A DNA stretch of 10,000 nt. It comes from Kiritimatiellota bacterium (GTDB lineage Bacteria > Verrucomicrobiota > Kiritimatiellia > JAAZAB01). The first letter of the stretch is position 1, and every line of letters begins with the position of its first letter. The position numbers were made by a program, and so were the translations under genes. Below, piece after piece: positions 1 to 7,520 of the stretch. The stretch is from positions 1-10,000 of the forward strand of contig VSJD01000350.1 in the NCBI GenBank assembly GCA_008636095.1, read 5' to 3'. Below the pieces are notes generated by a model, which saw only the letters and a program-made list of their open reading frames with translations, was not told the origin of the DNA and ran no database searches.

Positions 1-937
1 CGATCTCGCCAAGTTCGCTCAGCATCATGCCACCGGCGCAGATGGCGGCCAACGGGTTTATGACGTTCAGGCCCGTATATTTGGGCGCCGAACCGCCGAT
101 GGGCTCGAACATACTGACGCCTTCCGGGTTGATGTTGCCGCCCGCGGCGATGCCCATGCCACCCTGGGTCATGGCGCCCAGGTCGGTAATGATGTCACCG
201 AACATATTTTCGGTGACGATCACGTCAAACCATTCCGGATTTTTCACCATCCACATGCAGGTGGCGTCCACGTGGTAATATTCGCGCTTGATGTCCTTGA
301 ATTCCTTCTCGCCCAGTTCGTTGAAGGCCCGCTCCCACAGGTCGAACACGTAGGTCAACACGTTGGTTTTGCCGCTGAGCGCCAGGGTCTTGCGCTTGTT
401 GCGGCGGCGGGTGTAGTTAAACGCATACCGCAGGCAGCGCTCGACCTGGAACCGCGAATACACCATGTTCTGGATGGCCACCTCCTGCGGGGTCCCCTTC
501 ATGGATATGCCGCCCACGCCCGTGTACATACCGCCCGTATTTTCGCGGACCACGACATAATCAATTTCCTCGGGACCCTTGTATTTCAGCGGGCAGTCCA
601 CACCGGGAAACAACTTGACCGGTCGCAGGTTGATGTATTGGTCCAGTTCGAAGCGCACCTTGAGCAAAATACCCTTTTCAAGGATACCCGGCTTGACGTC
701 CGGATGCCCGATGGCCCCCAGATAGATGGCATTAAACTGGCGCAGTTCGTTGATTACGGAATCCGGACAGGTTTCGCCCGTCCGCAGATACCGGTCACCA
801 CCCAGGTCATAGTTGGTGAAATCAAGCTTGAATTGGAAGCGCTGGGCCGCCGCGTTCAGCACTTTCAGGCCTTCACGAATTACTTCCGGCCCGGTGCCGT
901 CACCGGGAAGCACGGCAATTTTGTATTGTTTACTCAT
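1..937 (-). CDS. leuB: 3-isopropylmalate dehydrogenase (LeuB-type beta-decarboxylating dehydrogenase), C-terminus cut by window edge
   Basis: A reading frame of 312 codons opens at ATG 937-935 and runs off the left edge; the family is usually about 350-365 residues, so only the C-terminal end is missing. The enzyme oxidises and decarboxylates 3-isopropylmalate to 2-oxoisocaproate in cytoplasmic leucine synthesis. Visible motifs are PGDGTGPEV near the N-terminus, RFELDQYINLRP (95-106), VVVRENTGGMY (128-138, catalytic Tyr138), SGKTNVL with catalytic Lys190, YHVDA with Asp224, and the family signature NMFGDIITDLG (244-254) carrying metal ligands Asp248 and Asp252. A GGSAPKY segment (281-287) follows. 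AGGAG lies 4 nt before the start. The Lys-Tyr after GSAP is unusual compared with the Asp-Ile of well-known NAD-dependent LeuB. Tartrate or isocitrate dehydrogenase relatives are possible alternatives, but the RFELD..INLRP segment favours LeuB. Confidence 0.88.
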   Translation of the reverse strand, partial: MSKQYKIAVLPGDGTGPEVIREGLKVLNAAAQRFQFKLDFTNYDLGGDRYLRTGETCPDSVINELRQFNAIYLGAIGHPDVKPGILEKGILLKVRFELDQYINLRPVKLFPGVDCPLKYKGPEEIDYVVVRENTGGMYTGVGGISMKGTPQEVAIQNMVYSRFQVERCLRYAFNYTRRRNKRKTLALSGKTNVLTYVFDLWERAFNELGEKEFKDIKREYYHVDATCMWMVKNPEWFDVIVTENMFGDIITDLGAMTQGGMGIAAGGNINPEGVSMFEPIGGSAPKYTGLNVINPLAAICAGGMMLSELGEI

Positions 938-1002
938 AAAACTCCTGTGTTTACGGTTGTTTAATGGGTGTTAACTATGCCAGAAGCAGGCAATGGCGCA
1001 AG

Positions 1003-1031
1003 CTTTTTTGTTTGATAACTTTTTTGTTTGA
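1003..1031. repeat. Tandem 13-bp direct repeat CTTTTTTGTTTGA
   Basis: Two exact copies begin at 1003 and 1019, a 16-bp period separated by three bases. On the minus strand they read as two A-tracts about 65-95 bp upstream of the leuB start. This position would suit an UP-element-like or bending sequence, or two half-sites for a regulator. That role is inference; the repeat itself is plainly visible. Confidence 0.75.
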
Positions 1032-1066
1032 CACAAGCGCGGCGCCGGGCAACCATGAATACCGTT

Positions 1067-1078
1067 CTGATTAATCAG
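1067..1078. promoter_or_regulatory. 12-bp perfect palindrome CTGATTAATCAG, possible operator
   Basis: The sequence equals its own reverse complement and lies between the divergent leuB and FAH-family genes, a usual place for a dimeric regulator to bind. No factor can be named from it and a chance palindrome is possible. Confidence 0.35.
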
Positions 1079-1119
1079 GCCTTCGGTAACCTTGCCGTTC
1101 TATCTTGTTTGGGTTTCAT

Positions 1120-1180
1120 GTAGCCGCAGGCGTGAGCCCGTGGCCGCTGAAAGAATCCACGCCCTCATGGGCGCGGCTAC
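1120..1180. repeat. REP-like folded intergenic repeat (GTAGCCGC ... GCGGCTAC)
   Basis: The ends form an exact 8-bp inverted repeat (1120-1127 with 1173-1180). Inside, 1161-1172 folds as GCCC-TCAT-GGGC and 1129-1139 can form a weaker GGC...GCC stem, giving an outer stem with internal hairpins. Aligning the two 24-base arms as an inverted repeat leaves 17 matches. Termini (TGTAG/ATGTAG against CTACA) resemble the element at 7611-7665, suggesting one dispersed repeat family. No transposase is adjacent. Confidence 0.65.
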
Positions 1181-1254
1181 AAACCGCGAGATTGGCCGCC
1201 ACAGGCGCAACTTTGCCGTTCTACGAACGGCCTCTACAACGAATTGGTGTAGCT

Positions 1255-1272
1255 GCGGTTCGTTAGAACCGC
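1255..1272. repeat. Perfect 7-bp stem-loop just upstream of the FAH-family gene
   Basis: GCGGTTC (1255-1261) pairs exactly with GAACCGC (1266-1272) across the loop GTTA. It ends seven bases before the AAAGGG ribosome binding site (1279-1284). A smaller hairpin CCGTT-CTACG-AACGG sits at 1216-1230. These could be part of a second degenerate repeat copy or shape the 5' leader of the mRNA; there is no U-run, so a rho-independent terminator is unlikely. Confidence 0.55.
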
Positions 1273-1290
1273 TATTACAAAGGGTATATT

Positions 1291-2169
1291 ATGAAACTGA
1301 TCCGATTCGGAGCGGCGGGCGCGGAACGGCCCGGCATCTTGCTGGAGAGCGCGGAGCCTGAATCCAAACAAATGTTTCTCGATGTCCGCGCCATGGCGTT
1401 TGATATCGAGGACTATAACGAACATTTCTTTGCCCATTTTGGGCTGGAGCGGCTGGCCAATCTGCTCCGGGAGCCCGGGCGCAGGCTGGTCCCGGCCGAA
1501 GGTGTGCGCCTGGGTTCGCCCGTAGCCCGTCCGGGCAAAATCATCTGCCTGGGTAAAAATTACGCCGCGCATGCCCGGGAGTTTGACGCTAAAATTCCGG
1601 AGAGCCCCATTTTATTCAGCAAGGCACCAACCGCCCTGATTGGGCCGGCCGACCCGATTATCCTGCCGGAAGGCGTGACCCAGGTGGATGGCGAGGTGGA
1701 ACTGGCCGTGGTGATCGGTAAGACCGCGCGCCGGGTGGCCGAAAGTGATGCACTGAATTATGTGGCCGGTTATAGCGTGCTGAACGATGTCACTGACCGC
1801 GAGGCCCAGCGTGCGGCAGGCCAGTGGTTCCGGGGCAAAAGTCCCGACACGTTCTGCCCATTAGGCCCGTTCCTGGTCACCCGGGACGAAATTCCCGATC
1901 CGCATCGGCTCAAATTGACATCCAGCATTAACGGCCGGATGCTCCAGAACGGCAACACGGCCGACCTAATTTTCAACATCTCGTTCCTGATTGCCTTTAT
2001 CAGCGCAACGATCACGCTCCAGCCCGGCGATGTGCTCGCCACGGGCACGCCCGCCGGCATCGGCTCTGCGCGCACCCCGCCGGTCTACCTCCAGCCCGGC
2101 GACCGCATCGAATGCACCGTCGAAGGCATCGGGCGGCAGAATAATCCCGTGATGAAAAACCGATCGTAG
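1291..2169 (+). CDS. Fumarylacetoacetate hydrolase (FAH) family protein
   Basis: The 292-residue protein has the short FAH-family architecture: a variable N-terminal segment of about 80 residues and then the FAH catalytic domain. The domain begins at KIICLGKNYAAHAREF (83-98) and continues through DGEVELAVVIGK (133-144), GYSVLNDVTDREAQ (160-173), RGKSPDTFCPLGP (181-193) and GDVLATGTPAGIG (246-258). Glu135, Glu137 and Asp166 match the usual Mg/Mn ligands. Family members cleave or decarboxylate acylpyruvates and related 2-oxo acids (acylpyruvase, oxaloacetate decarboxylase, 2,4-diketo-3-deoxy-sugar-acid hydrolase); the substrate here cannot be read from sequence. Start ATG 1291 has AAAGGG six bases upstream. 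It is the only plus-strand gene, divergent from leuB and convergent with the URO-D gene, so it is probably transcribed alone. No signal peptide; cytoplasmic. Confidence 0.9.
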   Translation: MKLIRFGAAGAERPGILLESAEPESKQMFLDVRAMAFDIEDYNEHFFAHFGLERLANLLREPGRRLVPAEGVRLGSPVARPGKIICLGKNYAAHAREFDAKIPESPILFSKAPTALIGPADPIILPEGVTQVDGEVELAVVIGKTARRVAESDALNYVAGYSVLNDVTDREAQRAAGQWFRGKSPDTFCPLGPFLVTRDEIPDPHRLKLTSSINGRMLQNGNTADLIFNISFLIAFISATITLQPGDVLATGTPAGIGSARTPPVYLQPGDRIECTVEGIGRQNNPVMKNRS

Positions 2170-2202
2170 GGATGCGAGCTTGCCACGCAAAAGCGTGGTC
2201 CC
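2169..2202. repeat. Stem-loop downstream of the FAH-family gene
   Basis: CCACGC (2183-2188) pairs exactly with GCGTGG (2193-2198) around an AAAA loop, and GGGA (2169-2172) can pair with TCCC (2199-2202) outside it. It starts at the FAH stop codon, between two converging genes, so it may help end transcription or be another structured repeat. There is no T-run directly after it on either strand; an AT-rich stretch with AATTTCAAATTT follows at 2230-2241. Confidence 0.5.
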
Positions 2203-2268
2203 GCACAGCAAAGCTCTCCCAAAATCTCCAATTTCAAATTTAGAGTTTCCATTTTCCAGTCTTAATTC

Positions 2269-3261
2269 TCAGTAGTTCCCTTCTTTCCGCCACACGTCGA
2301 GCATGAGTTGGTAGCGTGCAAGACGCATTCCGGTATAGATGCAGTTGCTCGTCGCAAAGATGTATCCACCGCCGGGCATGCCGTGCTTGAGCGCGTAGCG
2401 CGCGGATGCAATCACCTCTTCATCCGTGCCGTTGTCGAGTTTCCCGCAATTCACGTTTCCGATCAGGCACAACTGCTTGCCGTACCTTCTCTTGACCTCG
2501 GCGATATCCACTCCAGCCTGTGGATCGATCGAATGGAGGGCGTCAGGGCCTGCCTGCACGAGTTGATCGATGATCGGCATGATGTTTCCGTCGGTGTGTT
2601 TGATCGTGTAGAACCCCATGTCACGATAGGCCTTGATCAACTTCGCCAAATAGGGTATCACGAATTCGCTGAATTGGGACGGACTGAGAAACGGACCGGT
2701 GTTAAGGCAGTAGTCCGCGCAAAGGGCAAACCCGTCAAGTCCCCCGTGCTTTCGGAATCGCTCCGCCCGCGCGACTGCCCTGTCAACGTTTGCCTGTGCC
2801 TCCGCCTTTACCTTTTCAGGTTCGTCGGCAAGGCGGTAAGCAAATGAAACCATGTGGTTGCCGTCCGGAATACCGAAAGTAGCGTCCCCATGAAGCATGA
2901 GGAAATACTTATCACCGCTTCTTTCCCTTACCAGATCTATGAGCTGTAATATCTCCTCATCCGTGTTGGGGTTCGGATGCAGGAAGATCGCGTTCTGCTC
3001 GAAACGTTCGGCCGTGTCAACGAACAGATCGGCCATCTCTTTGCGGTGCAGCTGGCGCTCTTTTTCCTCCATCTGGTCCCACTGGGAGTAGTTGCGATGG
3101 CTGGGGTGAATCTTGCCGAATGCTTCCATTGTCAGGAAGAACACCAGTTCCATGTGCGGGACCCTGCCGGTGAGCGGCCTGCATTCCAGCGCCGCAATGA
3201 ATCGTTCCCGCGGTGTTTCCATTGCCTTTTTCTTGCGTCCTTTGAGTTCGCTTATGGCCAT
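2269..3261 (-). CDS. Uroporphyrinogen decarboxylase (URO-D) family protein, methyltransferase-like
   Basis: The 330-residue protein resembles the HemE/MtaA (methylcobamide:coenzyme M methyltransferase) fold family more than true HemE. After the opening TPRERFIAALECRP (16-29), typical of this family, the barrel core shows DGFALCADYCLNTGPFLSP (176-194), KHTDGNIMPIIDQL (221-234), HSIDPQAGVD (243-252), LIGNVNCG (266-273) and ATSNCI (303-308). In MtaA-type enzymes a His-X-Cys plus a later Cys bind zinc; here the corresponding positions appear to be His222, Asp224 and Cys307, so one thiol ligand is an acid. The role is unknown; methyl-group transfer is a possibility. Heme synthesis is unlikely given the glycosidase context. 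ATG 3261 is chosen because AGGAAGGA lies just upstream; the later Met14 has a weaker site. The gene starts 17 bp after the GH38 stop, so both are probably co-transcribed. Confidence 0.85.
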   Translation of the reverse strand: MAISELKGRKKKAMETPRERFIAALECRPLTGRVPHMELVFFLTMEAFGKIHPSHRNYSQWDQMEEKERQLHRKEMADLFVDTAERFEQNAIFLHPNPNTDEEILQLIDLVRERSGDKYFLMLHGDATFGIPDGNHMVSFAYRLADEPEKVKAEAQANVDRAVARAERFRKHGGLDGFALCADYCLNTGPFLSPSQFSEFVIPYLAKLIKAYRDMGFYTIKHTDGNIMPIIDQLVQAGPDALHSIDPQAGVDIAEVKRRYGKQLCLIGNVNCGKLDNGTDEEVIASARYALKHGMPGGGYIFATSNCIYTGMRLARYQLMLDVWRKEGNY

Positions 3262-3278
3262 GTCCTTCCTTCTCCGTC

Positions 3279-6200
3279 TTACATTTTCAACTTCACCGTT
3301 ACGATCTGGAACGGTTTGAATTCCAGCACCAACTTGCCGTTCTTCATGACCAGCCGTTTTTCTTCCTTCTCCATCAGGTTGGTCTCGAAAACGCGTTTGA
3401 CAGGGAGGTTTGTGACAAATTCATGCCGGCCGCGGCATCCGTGGGCTTCATACATTCGCACGATTAAGCCGTTGTCGTCCTCGGCCTTCTTGACCGTTTC
3501 GATCACGATGTTGCCGCCCGAAATGCTCATGCAGCTCATCCTTGCCGGCAACCGGCCGCCTTTGGCATTCACCACTTTCGCCGTTGCCGGCACATTGAGT
3601 TCATAGCCCTCCCGCACCACGCCATTCGTATAGATCCCAGCATGGGGCAGGATTGCATACGTGAACTGATGGGTCTTGTTGACGTCCGCGTTCTTGCCGG
3701 GCGACTTCGGCGCCCGGAGAAGGGTGAGACGCATGACGTTGTCGCGGATGTCGTGTCCGTACTTGCAGTCGTTGAGCAGCGCCACGCCATAGTCGCCCTC
3801 CGCCAGATCAGCCCATCTCTGGGCCGGGACTTCAAACATCCCGAAATCTTGCGGCCGGTTCCAGTGGGTTGGACGCTCGACGTTCCCGAACTGAATCTCG
3901 TAGCGGGCCTTGTCGGCGCGCACATTGACCGGGAAGGCCACTTTGAGCAACACATCTATCTCGTCGCCCCATTCCACCGTGGTGACAAAGTCGACGCGCG
4001 CCGAACCCGCCGTCAAAACCACGTCCTGCACGATCGTCGACTTGCTGATCGATCGCGTGAAACGCACCACGGAACGGACGGCGCCGCGTTCGATAACCTT
4101 GGCCGAGAGGAGTTTTCCGTCCGTGATCAACAGCTTGTCATTATAATATATCTCCATGTCCCAGGCCGGGCCGCAGGTCGCCATTTTGTCTTCAAAGAGC
4201 ATGAAGCGGTTGCCGGACTTTCCGCGTTCCAGTACTTCCCGTTGTTCCTTTTTGTCAAAGATGCCGCGAACGCGCCCTAGCGCGTCGAAATCAACCCGTA
4301 CCAGGTCGTTTTCCATTCCCTGTACCGTCGCTGCGATTGCCGGCGTGTCGGCCTTTCCGGCACGAACGTGGAAGACACTGTATCCTATCGACGGTATGCG
4401 ACCCCGGAAACTGGCACGGCCATCGGAACACAGCTGGACCGGCGACTCTCTGCCGTCTACGTCAACCGCCACATATGACGTTCCTTTGCGCACGCGGTTC
4501 GATTTAAATGTCACCGTATCGCTGCGTTCCCACGACAGCGAGTTGAGGACCAGAACGGGAAGGCCGTCACCGCGTGTATCGATCTTGGCTGCCAGGGAAG
4601 CAACGGCGCTGTTCTTCACCGCCCGACCTTTTGAAAATATCTCATTGTACTGCCGGTACGAATCGGCATAGACCTCGTCGATGGAACTGCCGGGAATGAT
4701 GTCGTGGAACTGGTTGAGCAGCACCAGTTTCCATGCTGCATTCAAAGTCTTCTGATCATAACTGCGGCCATAGGCACTTCCGAGCGCAGACAGCATTTCC
4801 GCATCACGGAGAAGCAGTTCGGCCTGACGGTTGAACTTCTTGTTATAGGCCTGGGTGGTATATGTGCCCCGGTGCATTTCCAAGTACAACTCGCCGGTCC
4901 ATTTCGGGAGATCGGACGATTCCTTCCGGAGACGTTTGAAGAATTCCTTCACCGTCATCGGTTCGAGTTTCGGCATGCCCTCCAGATTGCGATACCGGCG
5001 CATCCGTTCGAGCATGGGACGGTTAGGCCCGCCGCCGCCATCGCCGAAGCCGAACGGCACGGCCTGGATGGAACACCGGTCCTTCTCGCGGTAATCGTTG
5101 GCGGCCGTTATCATCTGGGCGGCATCCAGTTGCGAGTTGTAGTCGTCGACCGGCGGAAAGTGGGTCAGGACGCGAGTGCCGTCGATCCCTTCCCAGTGAA
5201 ACGCATGATAGGGGAAGTGGCTGAACTGGCTCCACGAGATCTTCTGCGTGAGGAAACACTCGATTCCGCTGCGCTGCAGGATTTGAGGAAGGGCGGCACT
5301 GTAGCCGAACACATCGGGAATCCAGAGATCGGTAACCTCGTAGTTAAAATCTTCCTTGAAGAACCGCGTGCCGAATAGGATCTGGCGGACAAGACTTTCG
5401 CCGCTGGTGACGTTGCAGTCGGGCTCAACCCACATGGCGCCTGTTGGAACCCACTGGCCGGCCTTGACCTTCTGCCGGATCCGATTGTAGAGCGCCGGAT
5501 ATAACCTGCGGGTGTATTCATAGAGTTGCGGCTGGCTCTGGACGAACTTGAACTCCGGGTAACGGTCCATGAGTTCCAAGACATTTGAGAAGGTCCGTCC
5601 ACATTTACGCATCGTCTCGGCCAGCGGCCAGAGCCAGGCAACGTCGATATGCGCATGGCCGAAACAAGCTATGGTCTGCGCCGAGGCGGTTGCGCCGCAG
5701 TCATAGACTGGCTGGAGTGCTTTCCGCACCTCCCCTGCCTGGGAGCGGAGTTCGGCGTTTGACGGATTGCCATAGTTAAACAGGTCAACGGCCTTGTTCA
5801 GGGCAAAAATTATTCTCGCCCTCCTCGTATCGTCTTCGGACAAACTGTGAAACACTTTGGTGCCAAGCCAGTTCCTTGTCTCCGTCGGATCAATCATGCC
5901 GTAGAGGGCAGAGAGATCCCAGAATGCGTCCCACACCTCTCGGTTGAGAACGACAAGTTCCGGCTGACGTGCCAGGCGCTGGGCGTAGTCTCCAAATGCC
6001 GCGTTGGCGCCCGCCTCGACATACAGCTCGAGCCTTTCGCCCCCGCCGGCCCTGTCGAACAGAATATATTCCCCCCGGTTGCGGTCCAGGCCCTGTACCG
6101 GCTTGCCGTCGCGGAAGATGATGCATTCACCATCAGGTAGGAACCTCAGCGCGACCATTTCGCCCTTGAAGGCGGCTGGAACCCGGGTACGAATCCGGAA

Positions 6201-6425
6201 CCAAGCGGTGCTCCACGGTTTGCCCCAGCGCAAGCCGTCCTTTGCAATCCTATATCGAAGTTTTTTCGCCGCGCCGATCGGTAAGTGAGCCATCGTTTGC
6301 GAGACCGCGAAGTCGGTCACGGGCGTCGCGTTCGCCCAGATAAACCGCTCATTGATCTCGCCGATACGGTTTCTGATTTTTGAGATATACAACTTCTCTA
6401 ATCTCTTCATTCCTTGTTCGGACAT
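3279..6425 (-). CDS. GH38 alpha-mannosidase
   Basis: This 1048-residue protein is a full-length GH38 retaining alpha-mannosidase of the long cytosolic or lysosomal-like type. An N-terminal beta-rich region (about 1-245) precedes the catalytic barrel, which begins GHAHIDVAWLWP (256-267) with zinc ligands His259 and Asp261. WVEPDCNVTSGESLVRQ (332-348) and WIPDVFGYSAALPQIL (368-383) follow, the latter holding the nucleophile Asp371. HRGTYTTQAYNKKFNR (518-533) and NQFHDIIPGSS (571-581, metal ligand His574) complete the site. The C-terminal 450 residues form the family's beta-sandwich domains. It would release alpha-mannose from oligosaccharides. No signal peptide is visible (the N-terminus is charged), so it acts in the cytoplasm on imported glycans. 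GGAG lies 8 nt before ATG 6425. It lies 52 bp downstream of the PP-loop gene and 17 bp upstream of the URO-D gene, all on the same strand. Confidence 0.95.
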   Translation of the reverse strand: MSEQGMKRLEKLYISKIRNRIGEINERFIWANATPVTDFAVSQTMAHLPIGAAKKLRYRIAKDGLRWGKPWSTAWFRIRTRVPAAFKGEMVALRFLPDGECIIFRDGKPVQGLDRNRGEYILFDRAGGGERLELYVEAGANAAFGDYAQRLARQPELVVLNREVWDAFWDLSALYGMIDPTETRNWLGTKVFHSLSEDDTRRARIIFALNKAVDLFNYGNPSNAELRSQAGEVRKALQPVYDCGATASAQTIACFGHAHIDVAWLWPLAETMRKCGRTFSNVLELMDRYPEFKFVQSQPQLYEYTRRLYPALYNRIRQKVKAGQWVPTGAMWVEPDCNVTSGESLVRQILFGTRFFKEDFNYEVTDLWIPDVFGYSAALPQILQRSGIECFLTQKISWSQFSHFPYHAFHWEGIDGTRVLTHFPPVDDYNSQLDAAQMITAANDYREKDRCSIQAVPFGFGDGGGGPNRPMLERMRRYRNLEGMPKLEPMTVKEFFKRLRKESSDLPKWTGELYLEMHRGTYTTQAYNKKFNRQAELLLRDAEMLSALGSAYGRSYDQKTLNAAWKLVLLNQFHDIIPGSSIDEVYADSYRQYNEIFSKGRAVKNSAVASLAAKIDTRGDGLPVLVLNSLSWERSDTVTFKSNRVRKGTSYVAVDVDGRESPVQLCSDGRASFRGRIPSIGYSVFHVRAGKADTPAIAATVQGMENDLVRVDFDALGRVRGIFDKKEQREVLERGKSGNRFMLFEDKMATCGPAWDMEIYYNDKLLITDGKLLSAKVIERGAVRSVVRFTRSISKSTIVQDVVLTAGSARVDFVTTVEWGDEIDVLLKVAFPVNVRADKARYEIQFGNVERPTHWNRPQDFGMFEVPAQRWADLAEGDYGVALLNDCKYGHDIRDNVMRLTLLRAPKSPGKNADVNKTHQFTYAILPHAGIYTNGVVREGYELNVPATAKVVNAKGGRLPARMSCMSISGGNIVIETVKKAEDDNGLIVRMYEAHGCRGRHEFVTNLPVKRVFETNLMEKEEKRLVMKNGKLVLEFKPFQIVTVKLKM

Positions 6426-6477
6426 GGCATTGTCTCCGTTATGTTACTAAACGTTCAACTGCTTGCATTCTCAATGC

Positions 6478-7473
6478 CTATATCCGCCGGCTTTCAACTA
6501 TGTCCGGCGTGGCTGGTAAGACGGCAAGCGTGCGCAGGCCCTGGGGGGCTTGGATTTCCATGACCACCGGCTGGCCGGGGAGAAAGTCGCTGTAGCGCGC
6601 GCAAAGCGCGGCGGCCTGCTGAAGTTCGTCTTCCGTAGCGGCGGGGGCCAGGATGGCGCTGGGACCCGGTACATCCTTGGCCTTTAGCAGATATTCGCCG
6701 GCGTTGCGTTCCTTTTCAAGCTGTTCGTTCTCCGCCTGGTTGCGTCCCACGATCACCCGTACCGCGCCCACCCGGAAATGCCGGCCTAAGCGCAGGCGCA
6801 GAATCGGGATGATGTCCAGGCCCTCGTGGGTTTTCAAATCCTTGAGACGTTTGCCGTACGCGGGATCGGTCAGCAGACAGCCGCCGGCCGGTTGGGGATA
6901 GTCCGTGATACCGAGTTCGCGGGCCAACGCCATTTGGGGCTTGCGGTTACGGCCTTCAAACGCCAACAACCGTGCGCGATCCACCCAGTTCCGCTTTTCC
7001 GGTTCAGTCTCCGGCAACAGCCTGGCGCTCAGCGGCCGCAGGAGATAATCGCCGACACCCGATTCCGCCGCTACCTGCTGGAGCGCCTTGCGATGCTGGG
7101 ACATGGGCCGCTGGTTCAGTACCTCGCCGGTGCTGACAAATTGAAAACCGCGTTCCCGTATCAGTTCGCCCGCCCGCCGAACCATGGCAATGTGGCAGTC
7201 AATGCACGGGTTCAGCCCGGCCCCGAATCCATGCTTTGGGTTAGCAATGAGGGATAGGATGGTCGGTGTAAAATCTTCAATTAACAGCGGAACGTCCAGT
7301 TGACGGGCCGCCCGTTCCCCCGCCTGCGCGCCGAAAAAAATACTGGTGAACGTCACTCCCTGTACTTCGATGCCCTGGGCCAGCAGTAACCGCACGGCCA
7401 ACTGGCTGTCCAGCCCGCCGGACAACAGGCAAAGGGCACGGATGGGTTTGGGATTATCCTTGGTGTTTTTCAT
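6478..7473 (-). CDS. PP-loop ATP pyrophosphatase, probable tRNA-thiolation enzyme (ThiI/MnmA-like)
   Basis: The 331-residue protein begins with the ATP-binding PP-loop LLSGGLDSQLA (16-26). It then shows NPCIDCHIAMVRRAG (88-102), STGEVLNQRPMSQH (114-127), LLRPLSARLLPET (144-156), and DYPQPAGGCLLTDP (191-204). Enzymes of this group adenylate a tRNA uridine and replace its oxygen by sulfur. Cys90, Cys93 and Cys199 form a C-x2-C plus distant C pattern, like the three [4Fe-4S] ligands of TtcA/TtuA and matching in spacing the MnmA catalytic pair. The C-terminal part (about 220-325) resembles the NFACT-R/DUF814-type RNA-binding module often fused here, recognised less securely. The THUMP domain of true ThiI is absent. 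No strong Shine-Dalgarno sequence precedes ATG 7473. The gene lies 52 bp before GH38; whether the two share a transcript for functional reasons is unclear. The exact modified base is unknown. Confidence 0.8.
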   Translation of the reverse strand: MKNTKDNPKPIRALCLLSGGLDSQLAVRLLLAQGIEVQGVTFTSIFFGAQAGERAARQLDVPLLIEDFTPTILSLIANPKHGFGAGLNPCIDCHIAMVRRAGELIRERGFQFVSTGEVLNQRPMSQHRKALQQVAAESGVGDYLLRPLSARLLPETEPEKRNWVDRARLLAFEGRNRKPQMALARELGITDYPQPAGGCLLTDPAYGKRLKDLKTHEGLDIIPILRLRLGRHFRVGAVRVIVGRNQAENEQLEKERNAGEYLLKAKDVPGPSAILAPAATEDELQQAAALCARYSDFLPGQPVVMEIQAPQGLRTLAVLPATPDIVESRRI

Positions 7474-7520
7474 ATGCGCTGATTCAATGCATCCGGAATT
7501 ACGATATCAGATAACAATGA

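Larger units (their letters stand above)
938..1290. other. 353-bp divergent intergenic region between leuB and the FAH-family gene
   Basis: No convincing gene is present. The region must hold the promoters of both flanking genes, but no clear -35/-10 pair stands out on either strand. It contains a tandem 13-bp A/T-rich repeat (1003-1031), a 12-bp perfect palindrome (1067-1078), a folded repeat element (1120-1180) and a perfect stem-loop just before the ribosome binding site of the FAH gene (1255-1272). A near-identical 15-bp direct repeat (14/15 identical, 121 bp apart) at 1088-1102 and 1209-1223 brackets the folded element. Confidence 0.7.

Noticed and set aside
272..964. A 230-codon plus-strand open frame across leuB
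   Set aside because: Antisense to LeuB, whose catalytic motifs are all on the minus strand; the plus-strand translation has no family features.
1055..1123. A 22-codon plus-strand ORF upstream of the FAH-family gene, considered as a leader peptide
   Set aside because: It has no good ribosome binding site, no run of a regulatory amino acid, and no terminator/antiterminator pair with a U-run behind it.
1120..1272. CRISPR array or tRNA gene in the repeat-rich leuB/FAH gap
   Set aside because: There are no regularly spaced identical repeats with spacers, and the hairpins do not match the tRNA arm lengths or conserved TTCGA-type loop.
2169..2202. Rho-independent terminator for the FAH or URO-D gene
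   Set aside because: The stem-loop is real but no T-run follows on either strand, so it is listed only as a stem-loop.
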